A stretch of DNA of 64,000 bases. Origin: Caldilineae bacterium. GTDB lineage: Bacteria; Chloroflexota; Anaerolineae; Epilineales; Epilineaceae. This document shows, one piece after another, positions 1 to 7,899 of this stretch. A model generated the notes under the pieces. That model did not search any database, was not told where the DNA came from, and was given only the letters and a program-made list of their open reading frames with translations. The position numbers and the translations under genes are program-made. The DNA lies in contig JACKBJ010000014.1 of the NCBI GenBank assembly GCA_020634625.1, positions 28,673-92,672 on the forward strand, read 5' to 3'. How positions within the stretch are numbered: the stretch's first letter is position 1; the number at the start of each line of letters is the position of its first letter.

Positions 1-93
1 CATCGTTGGGGGCCGAGCCGTCGCGGCGCCGTCGCTTGCGACCGCGCTGCGCTCCCAGGCGCGTGCCCATGGCCGGACCGTCCCGGGGCTCGA

Positions 94-149
94 CTGGTCA
101 TCTGACCAGGTTCACGACTGGACAGTCGCCGGTTGAAACGACCGGCGAC
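94..149. other. Two inverted repeats in the leading intergenic stretch
   Basis: Positions 1-198 contain no convincing gene. Two inverted repeats are visible: CTGGTCA-tc-TGACCAG at 94-109, and a 9-bp perfect stem (GTCGCCGGT / ACCGGCGAC, 7-nt loop) at 125-149. The second could be a terminator of a gene to the left of the window or part of the leader of the next small gene. No U-run follows it, so the role is open. Confidence 0.3.
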
Positions 150-198
150 GCAGGGCATGGTCCGAGTGGTCGCAGCCAGCTCAGGAGGAGGTCAAACC

Positions 199-372
199 AT
201 GGACGCGTCTGAAGATCGAAGGAGTCGAGGCCCATGGGCGATCGGCGGTTCGCTGCTCATCGGCCTGGGTGCGGGCTTCTTCTTCCTCGAGCAGAATCCG
301 CTGGCCTTCGTCGCCTGCATCTTCGTCGGTCTGGGCGTCGGGCTCGTGTTGGCGGCGCTGCTCTCGCGCTAG
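199..372 (+). CDS. Small two-helix membrane protein, unknown function
   Basis: A 57-residue protein. The ATG at 199 is chosen because AGGAGG lies 8 bases upstream; an ATG at 133 is in frame but has no such site. After a charged N-terminus (DASEDRRSRG) there is a glycine-rich hydrophobic segment (about 13-28) and a second one (about 34-54), consistent with a membrane hairpin. No family is recognised. It is followed after 100 bp by another small gene with its own strong ribosome binding site. The clear SD sites make translation of both likely. Confidence 0.5.
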   Translation: MDASEDRRSRGPWAIGGSLLIGLGAGFFFLEQNPLAFVACIFVGLGVGLVLAALLSR

Positions 373-472
373 GACAGGGCAGCGTCGCCTGCGCAAGCCT
401 GCGCGTTCGCCCGTCGGTCGAGCGCCCGATTCCGATCTTGTGACCGCGCTGTCCGCATAGGAGGCCTTTCAC

Positions 473-721
473 GTGGACGTCAAGAACTGTGCCTCGGGAA
501 AGAACGAATTCGGTCAGTGGCACATCGCGTGCAGCGATGTCGCAGCGCCGGCACTCCAGATCTTGCAGGAGTTGAGCTCCACCAACACGGTGTCTCCGCT
601 GGGGATCACGTACTACCAGGCGGCGCGGTGGATCTGCAGCCATGCGGGCGTCTCATGGACGACCAACGCGCTGGGATTGCCGACAACCTGTGCCGCCTTG
701 CCGGCGGTCGATCCGTTCTGA
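473..721 (+). CDS. Small cysteine-containing protein, unknown function
   Basis: An 82-residue protein starting at GTG 473, with AGGAGG at 459-464 eight bases upstream. It has four cysteines (about C6, C20, C55, C73) and two Trp-containing segments, with no signal peptide or transmembrane helix. The spaced cysteines could form disulphides or bind metal, but no known motif is seen. It is downstream of the small membrane protein and may be co-transcribed with it. No family is recognised; the call rests on the SD site and a plausible composition. Confidence 0.45.
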   Translation: MDVKNCASGKNEFGQWHIACSDVAAPALQILQELSSTNTVSPLGITYYQAARWICSHAGVSWTTNALGLPTTCAALPAVDPF

Positions 722-762
722 TGGTCTGACGTCGACCCGTCTCGACGGGCCCATCGCAACCC

Positions 763-777
763 AAGTCGCTGCGACTT
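763..777. other. 15-bp perfect inverted repeat in intergenic gap
   Basis: AAGTCGC-T-GCGACTT is a perfect 7-bp inverted repeat in the gap 722-960. It resembles the core of the 22-bp palindrome array at 2234-2365 (GTCGC..GCGAC) and so might be a related binding site, or simply part of a terminator after the small gene that ends at 721. Confidence 0.25.
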
Positions 778-960
778 GCTGCGCCGATCGAGGTCCCCGT
801 CGACCTCATGCGCCCTGCACACCGGAACCTCGGCATGGGCACCGAACGGAGGTCGGAGGCACCGGCGCCATCCTGTCCGTGCCGTCGCAAGACCCGCCTG
901 CAACCGAGCGGAGCTGCGGCGTCGCTCGCACGGGCGCGGACGCCGGCCGGCGGCATGCCC

Positions 961-1371
961 CTAGGCGCCCTTGGCCTCGACGTGCCGGGCGAAGTTGTCG
1001 AGGATGGCCTGCCAGCCCCGGCGCTGCATCTCGGGGTCGTTGACCGTCTCGGCGTCGAAGCGCTCGCGCACGCGGGTGCCCTCGGCCGTCTCCTCGAAGT
1101 CGATCTCCACGCGGCGGCCGTCGGCCATCGCGTACTCGATGCGCTCGGGCTCGACGACCCGCGTGTAGACGCCCCCGAAGTCGAAGCCCATGCTGCCGTC
1201 CTTGGCCTCCATGCGCGCCGTGAAGGAACCGCCCTCGCGCAGGTCGACCGTGCTGGAGGTGGTGTGCCAGTCGTCGGAGGCCGCGTTCCAGCGGACGATG
1301 TCCTCCGGATCGTTCCAGGCGGCCCAGACGCGGGGGCGGTCGGCGCGGATGGTGGTCTCGATCTCGATCAT
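961..1371 (-). CDS. SRPBCC / AHSA1-like domain protein
   Basis: A 136-residue single-domain protein of the START/AHSA1 (SRPBCC) superfamily, a helix-grip fold with a hydrophobic ligand cavity. Recognisable features are the N-terminal strand IEIETTIRADRPRVWAAWNDPE, WNAASDDWHT, and a C-terminal helix with GWQAILDNFARHVE. The start at 1371 (ATG) is preceded by GAGGA on the minus strand; a longer reading frame upstream lacks support. The next minus-strand gene upstream encodes a DinB-fold protein. Such small pairs often act in detoxification or stress, but no substrate can be inferred. Confidence 0.85.
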   Translation of the reverse strand: MIEIETTIRADRPRVWAAWNDPEDIVRWNAASDDWHTTSSTVDLREGGSFTARMEAKDGSMGFDFGGVYTRVVEPERIEYAMADGRRVEIDFEETAEGTRVRERFDAETVNDPEMQRRGWQAILDNFARHVEAKGA

Positions 1372-1545
1372 CGTCGCATCCTCGGGGCGGGGGAGCGCGC
1401 CGCTCGTCCGAGCATGGCGCGCGGGTGGATCGCAGCCGCCGGGCCGGCTCCTGCCGGCAGCCGTCGCGCCGCCAGCCGGGCAGCGTCGCAAAGTCTATCC
1501 ACCGGGCGCGGGCTGTCCACCTTTGGCCGGGGCGGCGCTCGGCGC

Positions 1546-2034
1546 TCAGCGCGCCAGGCCGTCGAAGTAGGTCCAGGCATCCAGCTCGGGCGGCTGGATG
1601 CCCAGCTGGGTCAGGATGGCCATGATCTGGGCCCGGTGCTCCGTGGCATGGTTGATCGCCTGCGTGAGCAGGATGGTCTTGGGCACCTGCCGCGGCTCGC
1701 CGTCCCAGTCGATCTCGACGGCATCGCCGGCCTCGACCCTGGCCGCCCAGGCGATCAGCCCCGCGCCGGTCTCGTCCAACGAGGCCCGCATCTCCTCGAG
1801 CGACGGGGGCGGCGCGCCCTCGGGATGCGTGTAGCGCTCGCCGCTGCGAATGCGCGAGAGGTAGGAGCGCTCGGCCAGCATCATGTGCCGCAGGGTGTCG
1901 CGGATCGTGCCGTAGGTGCCCAACAGGCCCTGGTCGAGCTGCGCGTCGCTCAGCGGCAGGCAGCCATCGACGATGCGCAGGTTGGCCCAGCGATGGTGTC
2001 GGAACAGGGTCTCGAGCGTGTCGCCAGCGTGCAT
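1546..2034 (-). CDS. DinB-like four-helix metal-binding protein
   Basis: A 162-residue DinB/YfiT-like four-helix-bundle protein. The three expected metal-ligand histidines are present in HHRW (near residue 15), the LRHMMLAE helix, and the INHATEHRAQI helix near the C-terminus. The start at 2034 has GGAGG upstream on the minus strand. Family members are thiol-dependent S-transferases or metal hydrolases, but the substrate here is unknown. It lies 174 bp upstream of the SRPBCC gene on the same strand. Its own 5' region runs toward the 22-bp palindrome array 200 bp away. Confidence 0.85.
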   Translation of the reverse strand: MHAGDTLETLFRHHRWANLRIVDGCLPLSDAQLDQGLLGTYGTIRDTLRHMMLAERSYLSRIRSGERYTHPEGAPPPSLEEMRASLDETGAGLIAWAARVEAGDAVEIDWDGEPRQVPKTILLTQAINHATEHRAQIMAILTQLGIQPPELDAWTYFDGLAR

Positions 2035-2233
2035 GTCCTCGCCTCCTTCGGCTTCGGGTCCAGCGCTCGGGTCGAGCGGGGCCGAAACGCTATCCGCGAT
2101 GCGCCGGTCCGGCAAGCCATGCGCCAGGTCGAGCCTGGATGGCCGCCTCCACCAGCCCGCCGGCGATCCCATGGCGACGCGTCGGGAAACGACGGCGGGC
2201 TGTGGGTCGGGCCCCGGAAGGATCCTCGACCAT

Positions 2234-2365
2234 GTCGCTAGCGGCTCTCCGCGACGTCGCTAGCGATTCCCCGCAACATCGCTAGCGACGTTCCACAAAG
2301 TCACTAGCGACTCGCGGCAACGTCGCTAGCGACTTTCCACCAAGTCACAAGTGACTCTCGGCCAC
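2234..2365. repeat. Six tandem 22-bp units built on a palindrome
   Basis: Six head-to-tail 22-bp units start at 2234, 2256, 2278, 2300, 2322 and 2344. Each begins with the 12-bp palindrome GTCGCTAGCGAC or a variant (GTCACTAGCGAC, ATCGCTAGCGAC, GTCACAAGTGAC), followed by a more variable 10-bp linker. The 22-bp period is about two helical turns, so all palindromes face the same side of the DNA. This fits a phased operator array better than a satellite, because the palindrome is better conserved than the linker. No spacer sequences are present, so it is not a CRISPR. Confidence 0.85.
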
Positions 2366-2487
2366 ATTGAAGTTCCCCCAAGTCCGTGGACACCTGTGCG
2401 CTTTCCTCCCAACTCACCTCGAGGGGCAATGTGCTAGAACACCGTTCTTTGCCGCTGGCGGGATAGCAGCAGTGCACGACCATCACG

Positions 2488-2726
2488 GTTGCGGGGATGC
2501 CCCCGACGAATAACTTGACGCAGCGACGTCGCCGCCATGCGGTGATCTGGCGGAAGAAGAGATTGGGGAGCGACTCGGAGGCCGGACTTCGAGTCGTGAA
2601 GCGCATCATGTCGGTCGTCACCACGCTCAATATGCAGGCGCGGCCAATCTTCGAGTTTCTCGTCGAGACAAGGGAGGCTTACATCCGTGGATCACATCCG
2701 CCGTCGCTCTGTCCCACTACGTGAAC
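2488..2726 (+). pseudogene. IS66-family transposase C-terminal remnant
   Basis: Only the C-terminal ~75 residues remain (MPPTNNLTQ.., RHAVIWRKKRLGSDSEAGL, VVKRIMSVVTTLNMQARP, ending SLCPTT). This is the conserved IS66 TnpC end (PPTNN-ER-R--V-RK--G--SE-G). It closely matches a longer remnant on the minus strand at 35745-36112. The last 27 bases (2700-2726) are the element's terminal sequence; a near-identical inverted copy lies at 3928-3954. The rest of the gene is missing. Confidence 0.8.
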
Positions 2727-2810
2727 CACAGACTACTGGGGCTGGTAATTGCTGTGGGGGTAGGTCAACCAGGTCATCAATGAACGACGTCGTCAGCAGG
2801 AGAACAACTC

Positions 2811-3647
2811 ATGAAGCAACTGATCTTGAACACGCATGCAAGGGGCCGCTGTACAGCCTTGCCCTCTGCACGTGATACGATCCATACCAACCACGTGCGC
2901 GGCATGAAGCTCGACCGTCGAGCGCGGCGCCGGGGCGCTGGAAATCGCCAATGGCTCGCTGTCCTGCCGCTGCTCCTGCTTGCCTCCGCCTGCCTGGGCC
3001 TGCGGCCGGCAGGAGTCCTTCCTGCGGATCTCGAGGTCGAAGGCCTGATTCCGGAGCCCGACGCCGACTGCGATCGCTTCAAGGCCAAGCACATCACGAT
3101 CTCTACCGGCGACGCCTTCGAGCAGCCATCGCTCGACTCGCGGGTTCAATCGGCCGACGAGGTCGCGCGAGCGAGGATCGAGGCGGTGCTGCCGGCCCGC
3201 TACTTTTCCGTGGACGGCCCAGACGACGGCACCGGGAGTTGGATCTTCCGACCGATCGTGCTCTCCGTGGTCGAGCGCTACAAGGGCGATCCCGAGGTCG
3301 CCGGCTACGTCGTCCTTAGGATGGGGGGCTGTGATCGTCGCCGCGGGATCCGCTTCGAGTCGGAGCCGGAGATCCTGACGGGCGGGTTACGGGACGAGGG
3401 GGTCGCCTTCCTGTCCGCGGCGCCGGCGGACTGGGAGACCGACCCGCCGAACTGGTACCTCCACCTCGAGCACGCTGCCCGACAGCGTTCCTCGGAAAGC
3501 GCGCGCTATGCTCCGATGCCGCTGGTGGACGACTGGTACCGCTTCGAGGGCGGCAAGGCCACGAGCGCGCTCATGTGGTCCGAGGAGCCGCGGCCGATTG
3601 ACTCGCTCACGAGCGAACTGCGCCGCTTGATGCCAGACGAGCGCTAG
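2811..3647 (+). CDS. Probable secreted lipoprotein, unknown function
   Basis: Up to 278 residues. ATG 2811 has a good SD (AGGAG, 8 bases). An internal ATG at 2904 gives a more typical lipoprotein N-terminus: basic KLDRRARRR, hydrophobic LAVLPLLLLASA, then lipobox Cys. The mature part has paired cysteines (DCDRF, GGCDRRR), VLSVVERYKGDPEVAGYVVLRM and a Trp-rich region, an all-beta look. Similar 'expression of cost or rate' segments occur in the lipoprotein at 38069-38797, but homology is not claimed. The gene is isolated between two IS66-derived ends in inverted orientation, suggesting a cargo or hitch-hiking gene. Confidence 0.7.
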   Translation: MKQLILNTHARGRCTALPSARDTIHTNHVRGMKLDRRARRRGAGNRQWLAVLPLLLLASACLGLRPAGVLPADLEVEGLIPEPDADCDRFKAKHITISTGDAFEQPSLDSRVQSADEVARARIEAVLPARYFSVDGPDDGTGSWIFRPIVLSVVERYKGDPEVAGYVVLRMGGCDRRRGIRFESEPEILTGGLRDEGVAFLSAAPADWETDPPNWYLHLEHAARQRSSESARYAPMPLVDDWYRFEGGKATSALMWSEEPRPIDSLTSELRRLMPDER

Positions 3648-3927
3648 CGAGCGAGCACACCGATGCGAGACTCAGTAGTTCCCGGATTCAGAGGCTGACA
3701 TCGCTTCTGTGAGGCTACTCCAATGAATCCAAGTAACTCTTGGCGTGCATGTTCGCGTGGCCGGCCAGAGCAGCCTCGGTTCAGCCATATCCTTGTGCTC
3801 CGGGTAGGTGGCTTGAGGCGCCGAAGAACTCAAGAGTCGGCCGCAGCTTTGTCTCGGCGCGAATCAGCATCTGCCTCGGCTCGAAACGGAGGGATTACGT
3901 GACCACTGGGTGACAATCGGCGTGCGT

Positions 3928-4228
3928 GTTCACGTAGTCGGACAGAGCGACGGCGGCTTTGACCCCCGAACGCTCGCCTCCTGAGCGTGAACGAGGAACT
4001 CGACGGTGCCCCGCTGCTGCATCTGTAGGGTCGCGACGACCGTCAGGATGCAGGCGACGCCCGGCTGCCTGCCGTAGACATCGTCGCCTGCTGACGCGCA
4101 CTGAGCCGCTCCAGGTCGTAGACTCGATCCCGGAGAGCGAGGCCGTGCTCCGCCAGCGAGTGTATCATGGCGCCACGCTACGCGAATACGAACCTCGTGG
4201 CAACTCGGTCGCCGGGGACCACGTGAAC
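3928..4228 (-). mobile_element. Internally deleted IS66-derived mini-element (copy 1)
   Basis: A 301-bp element bounded by short inverted ends (GTTCACGT at 3928 and ACGTGAAC ending 4228). Reading the minus strand, it contains the start of an IS66-like transposase (ATG near 4169; MIHSLAEHGLALRDRVYDLE) joined to its C-terminal end (FLVHAQEASVRGSKPPS LCPTT), with the whole catalytic middle deleted. Two related elements are at 38938-39411 and 62938-63229. It can only move if a full transposase is supplied elsewhere. Confidence 0.7.
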
Positions 4229-4237
4229 GGTTGCCAG

Positions 4238-4270
4238 CCCCCCACCCCCAACTCCCAGTCCCCAACCCCC
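4238..4270 (-). other. Potential G-quadruplex motif upstream of antiporter gene
   Basis: Five cytosine runs (6, 5, 3, 4 and 5 C) separated by 1-4 bases lie on the plus strand, so the minus strand carries five G-runs that satisfy the usual G-quadruplex pattern. It sits between the end of the IS66 mini-element (4228) and the antiporter start (4290), that is in the template strand of the 5' leader. Confidence 0.5.
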
Positions 4271-4289
4271 AAGCGAGACGACACCCGCC

Positions 4290-5846
4290 TTGGACATCAT
4301 CTGGATCGCCGCCGCCTTCGGAGCCGGGCTGGCCGCCCGAGCGGTGCGCATGCCGACGCTGGTCGGCTACCTGGCCGCCGGCCTCGTTCTGGCGTTGCTG
4401 GGCGTCGCGCCCAGCCCGGTCATCGACGCCGTCGGCGACTTCGGTGTCGTGCTGCTGCTGTTCACCATCGGCCTGCACCTGAGCCTGGGCAGCCTGCTGC
4501 AACGCGAGGTCGTGGGCGTCGGCGCGATCCACCTGCTGCTGGGCGCCCTGGTCTTCCTGCCGCTGGGCCTCGCCTTCGGGCTCGAGGTGCCGGCCGCCGC
4601 GCTCCTGGCCGTCGGCCTCGGCTTCTCGAGCACCGTCCTCACGGCCAAGTCCCTCGACGCGCGCGGCGAGCTCGACACCTTCCACGGCCGTCTGGCGATC
4701 GGCATCCTCGTGCTGCAGGACGTCGTCGCCGTGGCGCTGCTCGCGGCGGCCGGCTCGGGCGCCCCGAGCCCCTGGGCCATCGCCTTGCTGCTGCTGGTCC
4801 CGGCCCGCCCCTGGCTGCGACGGCTGATGCGGACCACCGGCCGCGACGAGCTGCTGCTGCTCTTCGGCTTGCTGATGGCCCTGGGCGTGGGCGCGCTCTT
4901 CGCGCAGGTCGGTCTCGACGCGAAGCTGGGCGCCTTGGCCGCCGGCATGCTCCTGGCGGGCGACGAGCGCGCCGAGGAGCTCTACCATCGGCTCTGGGCG
5001 CTCAAGGAGGTCTTTCTGGTCGGCTTCTTCCTCACCGTCGGCCTCGCTGGCCTGCCGGACGCCCGCGGCCTGCTCGGCGTGCTGCTGCTGCTGGGGCTCC
5101 TGCCGCTGAAGGGCATCGCCTTCTTCGCGCTGATGCTGCGCTTCGGCCTGCGCGCCCGCACCGCCTTCCTGGCCAGCGTCTCCCTGACCGCCTACAGCGA
5201 GTTCGCGCTCATCGTCGCGGTCGCCGCCGCGGCCAGCGGCAGGGTCGACCCGGGGGTCGTCGCGGCGCTCGGCCTGCTCGTGGCGCTCTCCTACGCCCTC
5301 AACGCCCCCGTGAGCCGCTCGGTCAACGCGCTCTGGCTGCGCCTCGAGGACCGGCTCAACGCCTGGGAGCGCAACGTCGCGCACCCCGACCACGAGCCGG
5401 AGACCCTGGGCGACGCCGACTACGTGGTGCTGGGCATGGGGCGGGCCGGCAGCGCGGCCTACGACTACCTGGTCGAGCAGGGCGCGCGCCCGATCGGCCT
5501 GGACGCCGACCCCGACCAGGTCGAGCGGCATGCCGTCGAGGGGCGCCGAGTCGTCTACGGCGATGCCAAGGACCCGGAGCTGTGGACCGGGCTGGACCTG
5601 TCCAACATCCGCGGCGTGCTGATGGCCATCGGCCGTACCCCCGCCGCCGAGGCCGCGGCCTCGAGCACGCTGCGCGCCGAGGGCTACGAGGGCTTCATCG
5701 CGGCCTTGATGCAATACGAGGAGAACCGGGCCGAGCTGGATGCGGCGCGCGTCACGGTCTCCTTCCTGCCCATGGCCCAGGCCGGGCGCGAGCTGGCGCA
5801 GGCCTGTCTGGAGCGGGAGGCGCAGCGCCCTCGGGACCTGGGCTGA
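4290..5846 (+). CDS. CPA2-family cation:proton antiporter with TrkA-N domain
   Basis: A 518-residue Kef/YbaL-like monovalent cation:proton antiporter. Residues about 1-350 form about 12 transmembrane helices, including the family segments MPTLVGYLAAGLVL, LLLFTIGLHLS and FSSTVLTAKSLDARGEL near the ion site. Residues about 385-500 are a TrkA-N (RCK) Rossmann domain with VVLGMGRAGSAAYDYL for NAD(H) binding; the TrkA-C domain is absent. The start at 4290 is TTG with only a weak SD, so the exact start is uncertain. It is likely to export K+ or Na+ under redox or pH control. The gene stands alone, downstream of the mini-element and a G-rich leader. Confidence 0.88.
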   Translation: MDIIWIAAAFGAGLAARAVRMPTLVGYLAAGLVLALLGVAPSPVIDAVGDFGVVLLLFTIGLHLSLGSLLQREVVGVGAIHLLLGALVFLPLGLAFGLEVPAAALLAVGLGFSSTVLTAKSLDARGELDTFHGRLAIGILVLQDVVAVALLAAAGSGAPSPWAIALLLLVPARPWLRRLMRTTGRDELLLLFGLLMALGVGALFAQVGLDAKLGALAAGMLLAGDERAEELYHRLWALKEVFLVGFFLTVGLAGLPDARGLLGVLLLLGLLPLKGIAFFALMLRFGLRARTAFLASVSLTAYSEFALIVAVAAAASGRVDPGVVAALGLLVALSYALNAPVSRSVNALWLRLEDRLNAWERNVAHPDHEPETLGDADYVVLGMGRAGSAAYDYLVEQGARPIGLDADPDQVERHAVEGRRVVYGDAKDPELWTGLDLSNIRGVLMAIGRTPAAEAAASSTLRAEGYEGFIAALMQYEENRAELDAARVTVSFLPMAQAGRELAQACLEREAQRPRDLG

Positions 5847-5893
5847 CGGCGGCGGCGATCATCCCCGAGCGGCCAGCTCCCGGGCTGGAACGA

Positions 5894-5921
5894 TTGACAG
5901 CCCGGCGTACGCGTGTATCGT
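5894..5921 (+). promoter_or_regulatory. Sigma-70-type promoter for DUF4386 gene
   Basis: TTGACA (5894-5899), a 16-bp spacer, then TATCGT (5916-5921), about 70 bp upstream of the ATG at 5992. The -35 is a perfect match and the -10 keeps TAt--T. The site lies after the antiporter stop, so the next gene probably has its own transcription start. Confidence 0.6.
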
Positions 5922-5991
5922 GGCGCCACGCAACGCGACGTCGGGCCCGGGCATCTGGACCGCCGGGACCCCCCGCCACAGGAGCGCATCC

Positions 5992-6732
5992 ATGCCGGCC
6001 GCCGAACACGCCACCGCCGTCGACAGGCCCAGCCCCAAGCGCCTCGCCCGGGGCATCGGCCTGCTCTACCTGACCCTTTTCTTCGTCGGCCCGCTGGCCT
6101 TCCTGGTCGGCAAGACCGGGCTGATCGTCGACGGCGACGCGGCGGCCACCGCGGCCAACATCGCCGCCTCGGAAGGCCTGTTCCGCATCAGCATGAGCGC
6201 CGAGGTGGCCGTCTTCCTCATCGAGATCCTGGCTTCGGCCATGCTCTACGTGCTCTTCCGACCGGTCAGCCGGCCGCTGGCGATGGCGGCCATGCTGGCC
6301 CGCTTCGGCCAGGCGGTCGTCCAGGGGGTCAACCTGCTGTGGAGCAGCCTGGCGCTCAGCCTCGTCGCGGGCGGCGCCTACCTCGACGTCTTCGAGCCGG
6401 CCCAGCGCAGCGCCCTCGCGCTGCTGATGCTGGACGCCAACGGTTTCATGATCCATGTCTGGGGCCTCTTCTTCGGGCTGCACCTGGCCATGCTCGGCTG
6501 GCTGGTGCACCGCTCCGGCTTCCAGCCCCGGCCGCTGGGCTGGCTGCTGGCGCTGGCGTCGGTCGGCTACCTGGCCGAGGGCATCGGCGCCATCCTGGCG
6601 CCCGGCGCCGCCGAGCTCCTGGCCACGCTCGTGCTCGTCCTGGCCATCCCGGGCGAGCTGGTCTTCACGTTCTGGCTGCTGGTCAAGGGCGTCGACGAGG
6701 ACGCCTGGCTGGCGCTCGAGACCCGGACCTGA
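5992..6732 (+). CDS. DUF4386 family membrane protein
   Basis: A 246-residue polytopic membrane protein. ATG 5992 has AGGAG upstream; the open frame extends further 5' but that part overlaps the antiporter gene and is out of character. It has about six or seven transmembrane segments (GIGLLYLTLFFVGPLAFLV, MSAEVAVFLIEILASAMLYVLF, NGFMIHVWGLFFGLHLAMLG, AELLATLVLVLAIPGELVF). The pattern 'R-GIGLLYL' with a FGLHL---G helix is typical of DUF4386 proteins, which have no assigned biochemical role. An MDR oxidoreductase follows 77 bp downstream. Confidence 0.8.
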   Translation: MPAAEHATAVDRPSPKRLARGIGLLYLTLFFVGPLAFLVGKTGLIVDGDAAATAANIAASEGLFRISMSAEVAVFLIEILASAMLYVLFRPVSRPLAMAAMLARFGQAVVQGVNLLWSSLALSLVAGGAYLDVFEPAQRSALALLMLDANGFMIHVWGLFFGLHLAMLGWLVHRSGFQPRPLGWLLALASVGYLAEGIGAILAPGAAELLATLVLVLAIPGELVFTFWLLVKGVDEDAWLALETRT

Positions 6733-6809
6733 CGGCGACCGCGACCGGCCGACGCCCCGAGCGGGGCACCGCCGCGACGACTCGAACCTGGAGGCAGGCC
6801 TTGCCACAC

Positions 6810-7787
6810 ATGCGTGCCATCGTGCTCGATGCGCCCGGACCGCCCGATGCGCTGCGCCTCCGGGACATCCCCCGGCCAGCGCCGCGGCCGGGATGGGTGC
6901 TCCTGCGGGTCGAGGCCTTCGGCCTGAACCGATCGGAGCTGCACACGCGGCTCGGCCTCGCCGGCCCGGACCTGACTTTTCCGCGCGTCCTGGGCATCGA
7001 AGCCGCCGGTCGGATCGAGGCGGCGCCCGGGACCGACCTCCCCGAAGGCTCGAAGGCGGTGGCGATGGTCGGCGGCATGGGGCGATCCTTCGATGGGGGC
7101 TACGCCGAGTACACCCTCGTGCCCGCCGCCTGCGTGGTCCCGGTGACGACCGACCTCGACTGGGCCCGGCTCGGCGCGCTGCCCGAGGTTCTGCAGACGG
7201 CCTGGGGCTCGCTCACCGTGGGCATAGGCCTCAGCGGCGGAGACACCCTCCTGATCCGGGGCGGCACGTCATCCGTCGGGATGATGGCCGCGATCCTCGC
7301 CCGGCGCATGGGCGCCACCGTCCTCTCGACCACGCGCCGGCCCGACCGCGCCGAGGCCCTCCACGCCATCGGCGTGGATCACGTCGTCGTGGACGACGGC
7401 GAGGTCGTTGACGCGGTGCGGCGCCTGGTGCCTGCCGGCGTCGACGGCGCGCTGGAGCTCGTCGGCGCGCCCACGCTGCGCGACACGCTGCGCGCATGCC
7501 GACCGGGCGGGACCACCTGCTTCACCGGAATGCTCTCGAACCGGTGGATCGTCGAGCAGTTCTACCCGATCGACTTCATCCCGACCGGCGTTCGGCTGAC
7601 CGCCTATGGCGGCAGCGCGGGCAACCTGCCGAGCACGGTGCTCTCCGACATCGCGTCGGCCATCCACCGCGGCGAGATAGACTGGCCGGTCGAAGTCTAT
7701 GCCATGGAGGACATCGCGCGGGCGCACGACGACATGGAGCACAACCGCGTCGCCGCGAAGCAGGTGGTGCTGACGCGAGCGGAGTGA
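6810..7787 (+). CDS. Zinc-type MDR alcohol dehydrogenase / quinone oxidoreductase
   Basis: A 325-residue medium-chain dehydrogenase/reductase. It has a GroES-like N-terminal domain (MRAIVLDAPG.., FGLNRSELHTRLGL, LGIEAAGRIE) and an NAD(P)-binding domain with LIRGGTSSVGMMAAILAR, an AASVG-like quinone-oxidoreductase motif. The catalytic zinc cysteine and His-Glu pair of true alcohol dehydrogenases are not seen, so a zinc-free NADPH:quinone reductase type is more likely. GGAGG at 6790 is better placed for a TTG at 6801 than for ATG 6810, so the protein may carry three extra residues (M-P-H). The substrate is unknown. Confidence 0.88.
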   Translation: MRAIVLDAPGPPDALRLRDIPRPAPRPGWVLLRVEAFGLNRSELHTRLGLAGPDLTFPRVLGIEAAGRIEAAPGTDLPEGSKAVAMVGGMGRSFDGGYAEYTLVPAACVVPVTTDLDWARLGALPEVLQTAWGSLTVGIGLSGGDTLLIRGGTSSVGMMAAILARRMGATVLSTTRRPDRAEALHAIGVDHVVVDDGEVVDAVRRLVPAGVDGALELVGAPTLRDTLRACRPGGTTCFTGMLSNRWIVEQFYPIDFIPTGVRLTAYGGSAGNLPSTVLSDIASAIHRGEIDWPVEVYAMEDIARAHDDMEHNRVAAKQVVLTRAE

Positions 7788-7899
7788 GCGCCGTTCCTCG
7801 GCCGGCCGGTCGGCGGTCGACCCGACTGGCGCCCGTCGGCCGGGTTGCCGGTCGGCCGATTCGTCTCGCCGATCTCGTGGTCGACCCGAACCGAGGTTC

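Noticed and set aside
2234..2365. CRISPR array
   Set aside because: Units are 22 bp with no unique spacers and the units differ from each other. No cas genes are present.
4155..4170. TGTATCAT as an outward promoter of the mini-element
   Set aside because: It is the complement of the transposase start (ATGATACAC, Met-Ile-His), conserved in all three mini-elements for that reason. No -35 element accompanies it.
3930..5714. 594-residue minus-strand frame over the antiporter
   Set aside because: Only its last ~45 codons (in the mini-element) are real transposase remnant. The rest is antisense Gln/Ala/Arg repeats across the antiporter gene.
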